Shown piece after piece: positions 7,565 through 17,473 of a stretch of DNA of 64,000 nucleotides. The DNA lies in assembly GCF_027594425.1 (NCBI RefSeq), contig NZ_CP115159.1, positions 1,477,001 to 1,541,000 of the forward strand, written 5' to 3'. The position numbers and the translations under genes were made by a program. Positions within the stretch are counted from its first letter, which is position 1; every line of letters starts with the position of its first letter. Origin of the DNA: Zunongwangia sp. HGR-M22 (GTDB lineage Bacteria > Bacteroidota > Bacteroidia > Flavobacteriales > Flavobacteriaceae). The notes under the pieces were generated by a model that saw only the letters and a list, made by a program, of their open reading frames with translations, was not told the DNA's origin and made no database searches.

Positions 7565-9970
7565 TTAGATAAATTTTGGGAATTTTTCTGGATTGGTTTC
7601 ATGCATAGTGCCATAAACTTTTTCAAAAACATCCTCGGGTGATGGCTTAGAAAAATAATCACCATCACTACCGTACGCCGGGCGATGTTCTTTGGCAGTT
7701 AGCGTTTGTGGTTTGCTATCCAAATATCTCCATGCATTTTGATCTTCCAGCACTTGTTGTAAAATATAAGAAGAGGCCCCACCTGGCACATCCTCATCGA
7801 TTACCAGAAGACGGCTAGTTTTCTTAACGCTTTCTACAATGTCTTTGGAAATATCAAAAGGAACTAAAGATTGGACATCGATAATTTCAACATCTATTCC
7901 GCTTTCAGCTAGTTCTTCAGCACTCTGTTCAATAATTCTAAGTGTTGAACCATAAGATACTATGGTGATATCTTTACCCTCTCTAATGGTTTCTACTTTT
8001 CCGATTGGTGTTTTGAACTTTCCTAAATTTTCTGGCAGCTTTTCCTTTAAACGATAGCCATTTAAACATTCGATAACTAATGCAGGATTATCTAAATCTA
8101 AAAGATTGTTATAGAAGCCAGCAGCTTTTGTCATGTTTCTAGGAACCAAAACATATACACCTCGCATTAAATTTAAAAGTCCACCAAGTTGCGATCCACT
8201 ATGCCAGATTCCTTCCAGGCGATGTCCACGAGTTCTAACAATAAGTGGGTTTTTTTGTGTTCCCTTGGTACGATAATGTAAAGTTGATAAATCGTCACTA
8301 ATTGTTTGTAGTGCGTACATTACATAATCTAAATACTGAATTTCAGCTATAGGACGTAAACCTCTTAAAGATAAACCAATACCCTGGCCTAAGATCGTCG
8401 CTTCTCTAATCCCTGTATCGGCAACACGGTATTCTCCATATTTTTTCTGAAGCCCTTCTAAACCTTGGTTTACATCTCCAATTTCTCCAGCGTCTTCTCC
8501 AAAAATTAAGGTTTCTGGACGAGTTTCAAAAATCTTATCGAAATTATCACGAATTACAATTCTAGCATCCACAGTTTTCGACTCGTCACTATAAACTGGT
8601 TTTATTTCTTCATCAATTTTTTTGTTGTTACTATAAAGGTGGCTGCTATATTCATCATCGGTTTGGACTTTGAAGTCTTCCATCCAGGCTAGCAAATCTC
8701 TTTTTTCACTACCTTCAAAATTAATAAGATATCTTAAACTTTTCCTCGCAGTTGAAAGAACATCCTTTTTAAGAGGCTCTTTGCAACTTTTTAGCCCATT
8801 GATTAATTTCTTGATATTCTCTGCATCTTCACTCTTCTTAGCTATCGTGCTTAAAAGATGCAGTAATTCTTTTTGTCTTTGTTTATTAGGATTAATATAA
8901 GCCTCCCAAGCGCGTTTTTTACCTTCTCGTACTTCTCGCTTAATATTCTTTTCTAAATCACTAATCTCTTCAGGAGTGCTGAATCTATTATCGATAATCC
9001 ATTTTCTAAATTGTGTATTACAATCATATTCTTTTTCCCACGCAAGACGTTTTTCACTTTTGTAACGTTCGTGAGATCCAGAGGTCGAGTGACCTTGCGG
9101 TTGTGTTAACTCAACCACATGAATCAGTACCGGGCAATGTTCTGCTCTGGCAATTTGCTGAGCTTTATCATAAGCTTCAACAAGGGCCACATAATCCCAA
9201 CCATTCACAACGATTATTTCGTAACCATTGTTTTTATCTTCATCTCTTTGGAAACCTTTTAAAACTTCAGAAATACTTTCTTTAGTTGTTTGATGTTTTG
9301 CGTGAACAGAAATTCCGTATTCATCATCCCAAACGCTTAAGATCATTGGAACTTGCAAAACACCTGCTGCGTTTACAGTCTCCCAAAAATGTCCTTCACT
9401 GGTACTGGCATTTCCAATGGTGCCCCATGCAATTTCATTTCCGTTATCTGAAAATTTTTCAGCATCAATACCTTCAACATGACGATAAATTTTAGAAGCT
9501 TGCGCCAAACCTAATAATCTTGGCATTTGCCCTGCAGTTGGAGAAATATCTGCACTAGAGTTTTTCTGCTCCATCAAATTTTTCCAACTTCCGTCTTCAT
9601 TTATGTTGTGGGAAATAAAATGGCCACCCATTTGGCGACCTGCAGACATTGGCTCATTATTAATATCTGTATCGGCGTAAAGACCGGCAAAGAAGTTTTC
9701 TATGGTAAGAGCTCCAATCGCCATCATAAACGTTTGATCGCGATAGTAACCAGATCTAAAATCTCCGTTTTTAAAGCTTTTTGCCATAGCAAGTTGCGGC
9801 AATTCTTTTCCGTCTCCAAAAATACCAAATTTAGCTTTTCCGGTTAGTACTTCTCGTCTTCCCAGTAAACTACATTCTCGGCTCGTAACGGCAACTTTAT
9901 AATCTTCTAAAACCTGAGTTTTAAAATCTTCGTAAGAAATCGATTCTTTAGTTTCGGTTTCGCTTTGCAT
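7565..9970 (-). CDS. 2-oxoacid (branched-chain type) dehydrogenase E1, fused alpha/beta
   Basis: About 801 residues combining both E1 subunits. The N-terminal half is the alpha part, with the thiamine-diphosphate region 'GNASTSEGHFWETVNAAG' and 'DDEYGIS'. From about residue 475 comes the beta part: 'ETLIFGEDAGEIGDVNQGLEGLQKKYG', 'REATILGQGIGLSLRGLRPIAEIQYLDY' and a transketolase C-terminal domain ('VSYGSTLRIIEQSAEELAESGIDVEIIDVQSL'). It decarboxylates a 2-oxoacid and acylates the lipoyl E2. Substrate is inferred from similarity to branched-chain E1. An ATG also exists at 9994, but a TATATTTG promoter box lies right beside it, so the ATG at 9970 is the better start. No E2/E3 gene is adjacent. 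Confidence 0.9.
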   Translation of the reverse strand: MQSETETKESISYEDFKTQVLEDYKVAVTSRECSLLGRREVLTGKAKFGIFGDGKELPQLAMAKSFKNGDFRSGYYRDQTFMMAIGALTIENFFAGLYADTDINNEPMSAGRQMGGHFISHNINEDGSWKNLMEQKNSSADISPTAGQMPRLLGLAQASKIYRHVEGIDAEKFSDNGNEIAWGTIGNASTSEGHFWETVNAAGVLQVPMILSVWDDEYGISVHAKHQTTKESISEVLKGFQRDEDKNNGYEIIVVNGWDYVALVEAYDKAQQIARAEHCPVLIHVVELTQPQGHSTSGSHERYKSEKRLAWEKEYDCNTQFRKWIIDNRFSTPEEISDLEKNIKREVREGKKRAWEAYINPNKQRQKELLHLLSTIAKKSEDAENIKKLINGLKSCKEPLKKDVLSTARKSLRYLINFEGSEKRDLLAWMEDFKVQTDDEYSSHLYSNNKKIDEEIKPVYSDESKTVDARIVIRDNFDKIFETRPETLIFGEDAGEIGDVNQGLEGLQKKYGEYRVADTGIREATILGQGIGLSLRGLRPIAEIQYLDYVMYALQTISDDLSTLHYRTKGTQKNPLIVRTRGHRLEGIWHSGSQLGGLLNLMRGVYVLVPRNMTKAAGFYNNLLDLDNPALVIECLNGYRLKEKLPENLGKFKTPIGKVETIREGKDITIVSYGSTLRIIEQSAEELAESGIDVEIIDVQSLVPFDISKDIVESVKKTSRLLVIDEDVPGGASSYILQQVLEDQNAWRYLDSKPQTLTAKEHRPAYGSDGDYFSKPSPEDVFEKVYGTMHETNPEKFPKFI

Positions 9971-9991
9971 GAACTTCTTTTTTGGATCATA

Positions 9992-10022
9992 CAAATATAG
10001 CGAAAATTAGAATTATACACAA
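9992..10022 (-). promoter_or_regulatory. promoter of the fused E1 gene
   Basis: On the minus strand, TATATTTG (9999 down to 9992) with TTG about 20 bases upstream (10022-10020) matches the Bacteroidota -7/-33 pattern. Transcription from it would start within about 10 bases, downstream of the ATG at 9994, which argues for the start at 9970. Confidence 0.65.
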
Positions 10023-10165
10023 TTCATAAAAATCGTGATATTTTAAATATAACATATTTTAACATCGATTAATTAAATATAATTTAAAAAATATTAGTGA
10101 ATTGTAGTTTTTGTTGAATTCTTTAAAATTTGCAGATATTGCTGAAATTTTCGGATTCTAGTCCT

Positions 10166-12976
10166 TTAGTACCAACGTCTGGTAAATAATCTTATTAATG
10201 TATTGATATCCAGAGAAACTATAAATCGAATTTTTTGGTCATAATTGGGTTGAGCCACTTCCCAGCCCAGATTTGAATAAACCGGGAAAAATAATTCGAA
10301 ATAGTCTTCAACAAGGGCTACGCGAACTCCTGAATCGTATAGAAATTCGCTGTTCTTGCCTTGGTTTTTTACTATTCCGGCATCACCGTAAGCAAAAATC
10401 CATTTCCAGATATTAGTACTTGCATTAACTGTAGTAATCCATTGGTTTGCGTATTCTGGCATCACCTGAGATTTAAAGCCGCCTTCAGCCATAATAATTT
10501 GCTGGCTAAATAATCCAGAGCCTTCGCTTCTTCCGTAGTAATTATAATCGAACAAATAATCTGTAGGGCGATCTAGAGCGAAGCTAAAGTAATCTGAATC
10601 CTGTATGTCTCTATAAATAAATGCTCCACCAAAAAATCTTAAATTTAACTGGCGATTATTTTTGAAAAGCTTACGATATTGAAGTGTTAATGAAACTTTA
10701 CTAAAATTTTCTGCAAGCTGGTAATCTATCAGTGCTGAGGTACGATCTACTAAATACGATTTGCTAAAAGCATAGCGAACATTGAAAACATTGTAATTAG
10801 GGGTTTCATTTTCAATCTCCGGGTTATCATCGCGAAAAACATTTACATTTCTTATGGATAAAGTTTGTCTTTCGTTATCGCGAAGATTTTGCGGCCTAAA
10901 GTAAAAGCTAAGATAAGGGGTGTATCTTCTATAATACAAATCGTATCCATAAGAAAATCTATTACCACTTATGCCCATTCTAATAGTGCTTAAATCGCGA
11001 TTTAGATATTGCCAAGTGTAATCTAAACCTGCGCTCCCAACGATTGTATTACTATTAAAACCATATTTTGGAGATAATTTAAAACTGAAATTGCGTGACA
11101 AAAATGTTGTATTATATAATTTAGGGCCTAAGGCTATACCGTCGTATAAATTGTATTCGAACTCTGGCATAAAAAAAACCTGTGTATATCGTGGGTCTTC
11201 AACATCTTCTAGTAATCTAAACTGAAGTGGTTTGTTGAATAATTTACTAACCCCTTTGTAATTATTGCGTTGATTAAACTCAGGGATTATCTGCTCGTAG
11301 TTTAGTGCAATTCTTTCGGCGTCATTACGCGGGATCGTAACCGTTTTCTCCTTATTAATACTGTCTACCCATGTTTTGTAAATTATTTGGTCGTTTCTAA
11401 TCGCATATAGAGAAACGGGCAGGCTATTTTCCCGACGATTTTTAATTGTAACCTTAAGTGAATCTTTAGATTTTTTGAGTTTCGATATTTTGAAATCGAT
11501 TTTTTTACGAGTACTCACATAGTCCTCGAAAAACCAATCGATATTCTTATCGGTATTGTTGCGAAGTATCGAAGCAAATTCTTCTGCATTGCTCAGCTTT
11601 AATTTATTTTCTGAATAAAATTTAGAAATCGAATTTCTTACAGCCGTGCTTCCAAGATAATCTTCTAAATATTTTATTCCAATTCCGGCTTTATAAGGAT
11701 TGGCAATATTAAGGTTAAATTTTAATAGCGAATCTTTATGTTCATTTAGAGGCTGATCGATATTCATTCGCGCCATATTCATATAAAGCAATTGATAGCG
11801 ATCATTAAATTCCAGATCTGCTGCATGAAACCAGCGAAGACCTATAATTTTACTAAGACTACCAAGAAGTTTCATTTTTGGATAATAACGATCTACATAA
11901 TCCATCATTATTGAAATAGCTATGGCATCATAAATCCATTGATCTTCTCTAGGATTAAGTAAAAGGCTATTGCTAAGAAAATTGTTGGTAATTGTTTTTA
12001 ATTGCTGAATATCATAATTAAAACCATCGGGGAAAGGTCTTATAAAATCGGGTAATTGGTTTAAGCCATAAACAGGATTTTTAAGATAATCTTCTCTGGT
12101 AATTAAAAGTTTTTTGTGGGGATATGCACCCAAACGTTCTTCTAAGAAATCAAAAATTCTAGTAAGAATTAGATCTTTTATTTCTGGCTGTAAACCATCA
12201 TCATCAAGATTAGTTACTAATCGATGGCGACCAACGGGTAAGGTTTCTAACTGGTAAGTTTGGGTAAGTAAAAGTTCAGATTCAACCCGGTTTTTCCCCG
12301 ATAATGAAATGCGTCTTCTATTGCCTTCAACATAATTTTCGGTAATATTTAATGAGCTCGAAGGACTAAATTCGGTAGGTGTATTTAGATGAATATCAAT
12401 ATCAGCAGGCGGTGTAAATTGCTCGCCAATATCTTTATGGCTATAAATTTTCCAACCCCCATTAAAAACAGCCGGAGTTAAATACCAGAATTTTAATTTG
12501 TAATCTCCCTTATCGCCTACACCAAAGCGAGTAAATTTATCGCTGGGCAATTTGATATTGTAATCAAAATGAAGAAATACTGATGCACCAGGTTCGATTT
12601 TTTTATTTAACAGAACCCGAAGAATATCTGGATGGTCTTTAGGTCTTAGCCAAATAAGACTGTCACCATCCAGTTTTACATTATTTATCGTAGTATATCC
12701 TTTTTCTTCTGGTTTAGAAAAATGAAATTTTCTTATGTATTCTTCCTCAAAGCGCCGTGCCAGGGGAGTACTTTTATCCTTAAACGCATTCGCCCAATCA
12801 TTTAGATAAACTTCCCTAATTGCTTCTGTGGAAGTATTTAAAAATTTAACTTCCTGTTGAATATAAATTTTACTCTCTTCTTTATTTATTCTAGCATCTA
12901 TTGAAATATAATGCTGAGCGACCAAGCTCGTTATATTAACTAGGCAACATAAAATTAATAGAAGAAAGTTTCTCAA
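10166..12976 (-). CDS. M1-aminopeptidase-like protein lacking the zinc site, fused to an outer-membrane beta-barrel
   Basis: 936 residues beginning at a TTG codon; a stop lies just upstream in frame and no earlier ATG exists. Residues 1-21 are a signal peptide (…TSLVAQ). About 22-480 follow the layout of M1 peptidases: beta-sandwich N-domain, then a helical region containing 'NPREDQWIYDAIAISIMMDY' where active members have the second zinc-ligand Glu. The preceding helix, where HExxH should be, reads 'LKTITNNFLSN', so the zinc site is absent. From about 560 to the end the sequence alternates like a transmembrane beta-barrel and ends in an aromatic (RRWY). I infer a surface or periplasmic binding module anchored by a barrel. 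Confidence 0.7.
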   Translation of the reverse strand: MRNFLLLILCCLVNITSLVAQHYISIDARINKEESKIYIQQEVKFLNTSTEAIREVYLNDWANAFKDKSTPLARRFEEEYIRKFHFSKPEEKGYTTINNVKLDGDSLIWLRPKDHPDILRVLLNKKIEPGASVFLHFDYNIKLPSDKFTRFGVGDKGDYKLKFWYLTPAVFNGGWKIYSHKDIGEQFTPPADIDIHLNTPTEFSPSSSLNITENYVEGNRRRISLSGKNRVESELLLTQTYQLETLPVGRHRLVTNLDDDGLQPEIKDLILTRIFDFLEERLGAYPHKKLLITREDYLKNPVYGLNQLPDFIRPFPDGFNYDIQQLKTITNNFLSNSLLLNPREDQWIYDAIAISIMMDYVDRYYPKMKLLGSLSKIIGLRWFHAADLEFNDRYQLLYMNMARMNIDQPLNEHKDSLLKFNLNIANPYKAGIGIKYLEDYLGSTAVRNSISKFYSENKLKLSNAEEFASILRNNTDKNIDWFFEDYVSTRKKIDFKISKLKKSKDSLKVTIKNRRENSLPVSLYAIRNDQIIYKTWVDSINKEKTVTIPRNDAERIALNYEQIIPEFNQRNNYKGVSKLFNKPLQFRLLEDVEDPRYTQVFFMPEFEYNLYDGIALGPKLYNTTFLSRNFSFKLSPKYGFNSNTIVGSAGLDYTWQYLNRDLSTIRMGISGNRFSYGYDLYYRRYTPYLSFYFRPQNLRDNERQTLSIRNVNVFRDDNPEIENETPNYNVFNVRYAFSKSYLVDRTSALIDYQLAENFSKVSLTLQYRKLFKNNRQLNLRFFGGAFIYRDIQDSDYFSFALDRPTDYLFDYNYYGRSEGSGLFSQQIIMAEGGFKSQVMPEYANQWITTVNASTNIWKWIFAYGDAGIVKNQGKNSEFLYDSGVRVALVEDYFELFFPVYSNLGWEVAQPNYDQKIRFIVSLDINTLIRLFTRRWY

Positions 12977-13030
12977 AAGGCTTTTAGGTTTTAGTGTCTA
13001 ATATGCTTACGAAAACTTTGATATCAAGGT

Positions 13031-13720
13031 TTAGAAGTTAGGACTTAAATTGTACTCTTCATAAAATTTATCCAGAATTTCAATTACTTCCTCTGGAGTA
13101 TCAACTACCTGAACAAGATCCATATCTGGAGCACTAATGTTTTTAAAACTATCTAATAACGTAGTTTTTATCCATTCTACCAAACCACTCCAAAAATCGC
13201 TTCCCACTAAAATTATAGGAAACTTGTCGATTTTATGGGTTTGAATAAGTGTAATAGCTTCAAACAATTCGTCTAAAGTTCCAAAACCTCCCGGCATTAC
13301 TACAAATCCCTGAGAATATTTAACGAACATTACCTTTCTTACAAAGAAATAATCGAAATCTAAACTTTTATCATTGTCAATATATGGATTGTCGTGCTGC
13401 TCAAAAGGTAGTTCAATATTAAGTCCAACTGAAGTTCCTCCGGCAAGATGTGCTCCTTTGTTTCCTGCTTCCATAATCCCGGGACCACCACCTGTTATAA
13501 TTCCGTAGCCATGATCTACTATTTTCTTCGCTACTTCTTCAGTAAGCTTATAATATTTCATATCGGGTTTTGTACGAGCTGAACCAAATATCGAAACACA
13601 TGGGCCAATCTGACTCAATTTTTCGTATCCGTTCACAAACTCGCCCATAATTTTAAAGATTGCCCAGCTATCGTTTGTTCTTATTTCGTTCCAGGTTTTT
13701 CCTCCTTGTTTTGGTCTCAT
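13031..13720 (-). CDS. LOG family (TIGR00730) protein
   Basis: 229 residues with a Rossmann-type fold and both LOG signatures: 'GGGPGIMEA' at 77-85 and 'PGGFGTLDELFE' at 143-154. Characterised members are nucleoside 5'-monophosphate phosphoribohydrolases, including cytokinin-activating LOG enzymes and bacterial purine nucleotide hydrolases. Specificity in this organism is unknown. It lies 90 bases downstream of uvrA on the same strand and may share its transcript. Confidence 0.88.
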   Translation of the reverse strand: MRPKQGGKTWNEIRTNDSWAIFKIMGEFVNGYEKLSQIGPCVSIFGSARTKPDMKYYKLTEEVAKKIVDHGYGIITGGGPGIMEAGNKGAHLAGGTSVGLNIELPFEQHDNPYIDNDKSLDFDYFFVRKVMFVKYSQGFVVMPGGFGTLDELFEAITLIQTHKIDKFPIILVGSDFWSGLVEWIKTTLLDSFKNISAPDMDLVQVVDTPEEVIEILDKFYEEYNLSPNF

Positions 13721-13810
13721 TCTTTTATTCTTTTGCCCGAAAATCGGGATTAAATTTTTCGTTCCAATCCATCTAACTTTCGTTATCCGCTCGGTTCGAA
13801 TTCAAAATTT

Positions 13811-16642
13811 TTATTTAAGTTCTTTTTTTAGGAATCTAGCCGTATGGCTTTTCTTGTTTTTGGCGACTTCTTCTGGTGTGCCGGTAACGATCACTTCGCC
13901 GCCACCTTTACCACCTTCTGGGCCAATATCGATAATATGATCTGCCATTTTAATAACATCCAGATTATGCTCGATAATTAAAACTGTATTTCCTTTATCG
14001 GTTAATTTATTAAGGACTTCCATTAATACTCTAATATCTTCAAAATGAAGTCCGGTTGTGGGTTCATCTAAAATATAAAATGTATTGCCGGTATCACGTT
14101 TAGATAATTCAGTAGCTAATTTAATTCGTTGAGCTTCACCTCCAGATAAGGTAGTACTTTGTTGCCCAAGCGTAATATAGCCTAAACCAACATTTTTAAT
14201 TGTATTTAATTTTCGATAGATTTTGGGTATGGGCTCAAAGAAATCTGTTGCTTCGTCGATAGTCATTTCTAACACATCTGCAATCGATTTGCCTTTATAC
14301 CTAATTTCTAAAGTTTCGCGGTTAAATCTTTTTCCGTGGCAGGTTTCACATTCCACATAAACATCGGGTAAAAAATTCATTTCGATTACTCGAAGTCCGC
14401 CACCTTTACAAGTTTCACATCGACCACCTTTTACGTTAAAACTGAATCTCCCAGGTTTATAACCTCTAATTAAAGCTTCAGGAGTTTTAGCGAAAAGGCT
14501 TCTGATTTCAGAAAAAACACCGGTATAGGTCGCCGGGTTACTTCTTGGCGTGCGCCCAATCGGCGATTGATTGATATCAATTACTTTATCGATATGATCT
14601 AATCCCTTTATTTTCTTATAAGGTTGAGGTTCTTTAACGCCATTAAAGTAATGCGCATTCATAATCGGGTAAAGAGTCTCATTGATTAAGGTTGATTTTC
14701 CACTTCCCGAAACTCCAGTTACAGCGATCATTTTTCCCAGAGGAAAGTCTACTGAAACATTTTTTAGGTTATTTCCGCTAGCACCAGTAAGTTTTATTTT
14801 CTTCCCGTTGCCTTTTCTTCTTTCCTTCGGAACAGCGATTTCTCTTTTACCGCTTAAATAATCTGCAGTAAGCGTGCTGTTTTTATGCATTTCTGAAGGT
14901 GGTCCCTGGCTAATAATTTCCCCACCGTGTTTTCCTGCTTTTGGCCCAATATCAATTACATGATCGGCACGTTCGATCATATCTTTGTCGTGTTCTACCA
15001 CGATTACTGAATTTCCGATATCTCGCAAAGAAACCAAGGAATTGATTAGTTTTTCGTTATCACGCTGATGCAAACCAATACTTGGTTCATCTAAAATATA
15101 AAGTACGCCAACTAATTGCGACCCAATTTGAGTCGCCAATCGAATGCGTTGTGCTTCACCACCAGATAAACTTTTAGAGCTTCGATTTAGGTTTAAATAG
15201 GTAAGCCCAACATCTTCTAAAAACTGAAGTCGGGTTCTAATCTCCTTAACCACTTCTGTAGCGATCTTTTTTTGTTTTTCTGAAAGTCGATCTTCCATAT
15301 TTTCAAAAAGAGCTACCAGATCACTAATATCAAGATTCGCTAATTCAGCAATATTTTTATCGTCGATTTTAAAGTAAAGTGATTCTTTTCGTAATCTACT
15401 TCCATTACAGGTAGGACATTCTATTTTGTCCATATATTCTTTAGCCCATCGTCGCAGTGAAGTAGAATCATTATTTTTAAAAGTTTCTTCAATAAATGTA
15501 GCAACACCTTCAAAATCGATTTTATATTCTCGAGTAATGCCTATGGTCTTAGATTCTTTACTGAATTTCTCTTTCCCTCCATTCATGATCATATCCATGG
15601 CTTCCTTCGGAATTTTTTCAATAGGATCATTCAGGCTGAAGTCAAATCGGTCTGCAATAAGCTGAAGTTGGGAAAATACCCAATTCTTTTTTTGCGGTCC
15701 ATGTGGCGCAAGTCCGCCTTTTTTGATAGACTTTGATTTATCTGGTATAATTCGATCTTCATTAACCTTATAGAGTGTACCAATACCATTACAGCTAGGA
15801 CAAGCCCCTTTTGGAGAATTGAAAGAAAAAGTATTAGGTTCTGGGTTTGGATATGAAATCCCGGTTGTAGGACACATTAGATTTCTACTAAAAAAGCGCG
15901 TCTCACCGGTTTCCTGTTCCATGATCATCAGCACATCATCACCATGGTACATCGCGGTTTTGATGCTCTCGTCCAGACGTTTTTGCGCATCGGTATTATC
16001 GTCGATCTTAAGCCGGTCGATTACAATTTCTATATCGTGCGTTTTATAGCGATCTAGCTTCATGCCTTTTACGATATCTCTAATCTCTCCGTTGGTTCTT
16101 ACTTTAACAAAACCCTGTTTGGCTATATTTTCGAATAGTTCTCTATAATGTCCCTTTCTAGATCGCACCACGGGAGCCAAAATGCTTACGCGTTTATCCT
16201 TATAATGTTCGATAATCAATTCTTTAATTTGATTATCGGTATAACTTACCATTTTCTCACCGGTGTTGTAACTGTAAGCTTCACCGGCACGGGCAAAAAG
16301 AAGCCTCAAGAAATCGTAAATCTCGGTTATCGTTCCTACCGTACTACGCGGATTTTTACTAGTGGTTTTTTGCTCGATCGCAATTACGGGAGAAAGTCCT
16401 TCAATTTTATCGACATCGGGACGTTCTAAGCCACCAAGAAACTGGCGTGCGTAAGCAGAAAATGTTTCAATATAGCGGCGTTGGCCTTCAGCATAAATCG
16501 TATCAAAAGCAAGAGAAGATTTTCCAGACCCTGAAAGTCCCGTGATCACAACTAATTTTTCACGTGGAATTTCTACGTCAATATTTTTTAAATTATGAAC
16601 TCTGGCTCCTAAAACTTCTATTTTTTCTTCAGTTTTCGTCAT
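13811..16642 (-). CDS. uvrA: excinuclease ABC subunit A
   Basis: About 943 residues; damage-recognition ATPase of nucleotide excision repair, working with UvrB and UvrC. Two ABC modules are visible: Walker A '[10 protein letters not shown]' near the N-terminus and '[11 protein letters not shown]' near 650, with ABC signatures '[11 protein letters not shown]' and '[11 protein letters not shown]'. Zinc-binding Cys pairs occur as 'CPTTG…CPSCNG' and 'CETCKGG…CETCHGKR'. In-frame starts exist at 16672, 16651 and 16642. A TAACTTTG box at 16667-16660 puts transcription downstream of 16672, so one of the two inner ATGs is used; I chose 16642. Confidence 0.96.
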   Translation of the reverse strand: MTKTEEKIEVLGARVHNLKNIDVEIPREKLVVITGLSGSGKSSLAFDTIYAEGQRRYIETFSAYARQFLGGLERPDVDKIEGLSPVIAIEQKTTSKNPRSTVGTITEIYDFLRLLFARAGEAYSYNTGEKMVSYTDNQIKELIIEHYKDKRVSILAPVVRSRKGHYRELFENIAKQGFVKVRTNGEIRDIVKGMKLDRYKTHDIEIVIDRLKIDDNTDAQKRLDESIKTAMYHGDDVLMIMEQETGETRFFSRNLMCPTTGISYPNPEPNTFSFNSPKGACPSCNGIGTLYKVNEDRIIPDKSKSIKKGGLAPHGPQKKNWVFSQLQLIADRFDFSLNDPIEKIPKEAMDMIMNGGKEKFSKESKTIGITREYKIDFEGVATFIEETFKNNDSTSLRRWAKEYMDKIECPTCNGSRLRKESLYFKIDDKNIAELANLDISDLVALFENMEDRLSEKQKKIATEVVKEIRTRLQFLEDVGLTYLNLNRSSKSLSGGEAQRIRLATQIGSQLVGVLYILDEPSIGLHQRDNEKLINSLVSLRDIGNSVIVVEHDKDMIERADHVIDIGPKAGKHGGEIISQGPPSEMHKNSTLTADYLSGKREIAVPKERRKGNGKKIKLTGASGNNLKNVSVDFPLGKMIAVTGVSGSGKSTLINETLYPIMNAHYFNGVKEPQPYKKIKGLDHIDKVIDINQSPIGRTPRSNPATYTGVFSEIRSLFAKTPEALIRGYKPGRFSFNVKGGRCETCKGGGLRVIEMNFLPDVYVECETCHGKRFNRETLEIRYKGKSIADVLEMTIDEATDFFEPIPKIYRKLNTIKNVGLGYITLGQQSTTLSGGEAQRIKLATELSKRDTGNTFYILDEPTTGLHFEDIRVLMEVLNKLTDKGNTVLIIEHNLDVIKMADHIIDIGPEGGKGGGEVIVTGTPEEVAKNKKSHTARFLKKELK

Positions 16643-16659
16643 ATTTTTCATCAAGATCG

Positions 16660-16667
16660 CAAAGTTA
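16660..16667 (-). promoter_or_regulatory. candidate -7 box of uvrA promoter
   Basis: On the minus strand this reads TAACTTTG, matching TAnnTTTG. The -33 element is weak (a T-run near 16686-16690). It helps to rule out the longest uvrA start. Confidence 0.45.
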
Positions 16668-16760
16668 CTCAATGCATTGCGAACTAAAAAGTAAGCAAAG
16701 TTTCACCATTGTTAATTTCAATCTAAAATTGAGTGATTTTTTTAAACTATCGATTGGCAA

Positions 16761-17354
16761 TTACTGTTCTAGTAGTTCTTTTTTTCTTTTTTCTGAAAAT
16801 TCTTCAAGTTCAGCAAAAAACCTATAGAATTCATCTTTAAACTCATCATAATATTCTCGAAGTTCGTTTACAGATTCGTCCATTTTCGATCTAAATTTTG
16901 TACGCTTATTCATTTGTGATAAAATTAGACCAATTCCGTCTATAGTAGAATAGGTAACAAGCCAATTATGCTCGATCATATAGGGCATAAAATTTTTCAC
17001 CCGTTTTGGTAACACATCGGGATTATTTTGAATAAGATTGTAAAAATCTGCACTGTAATCTTCTAATTTCGTTTTATGAAAATCCTGCCAGTTGGCTGCC
17101 AAAAAATGATCGTATAAAATATCAACGATTACGGTACTGTAATGCGAATATTTCTCAAAAAGTCGGCGAACACTTTGGTGAACAATAGAGTGAGAGTCTG
17201 TAAATTCATCGATATTGCGATGTAAAGTAATTCCCTTTTGTACGGCTTTTGGGTATTCTAAATATTGCTTTCCTTTTACAGAATCGGCGATAAAATTACC
17301 GATTTTAAGCATGTCGTTATTGCCAGAAAGGTAAATGTGGGCGAGGTAATTCAT
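16761..17354 (-). CDS. acyl carrier protein phosphodiesterase (AcpH/DUF479)
   Basis: About 197 residues. The N-terminus 'MNYLAHIYLSG…MLKIGNFIADSVKG' and the sequence 'GITLHRNIDEFTDSH' with an HD-like 'YDHFLA' are hallmarks of the AcpH family, which removes the 4'-phosphopantetheine group from acyl carrier protein. I start at the ATG at 17354 because family members begin MNYLAH; five extra residues upstream are possible. It is transcribed away from glmM, so the two share a short divergent intergenic region. Confidence 0.85.
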   Translation of the reverse strand: MNYLAHIYLSGNNDMLKIGNFIADSVKGKQYLEYPKAVQKGITLHRNIDEFTDSHSIVHQSVRRLFEKYSHYSTVIVDILYDHFLAANWQDFHKTKLEDYSADFYNLIQNNPDVLPKRVKNFMPYMIEHNWLVTYSTIDGIGLILSQMNKRTKFRSKMDESVNELREYYDEFKDEFYRFFAELEEFSEKRKKELLEQ

Positions 17355-17397
17355 TTTCACAATATACAATATCTACTTCTTTAAGTTATGTTAAGAT

Positions 17398-17428
17398 TTT
17401 GAGTAGGCGTCGCATCCTGCTATATTTG
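17398..17428 (+). promoter_or_regulatory. strong Bacteroidota promoter of glmM
   Basis: TTTG at 17398-17401, a 19-base spacer, and TATATTTG at 17421-17428: an exact match to the phylum consensus and its preferred spacing. The start of transcription should be about 40 bases before the ATG. Confidence 0.8.
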
Positions 17429-17473
17429 TAATAAGGCATTAAAAAAGCCGGGTAAAACAAACAAACTTATAAC

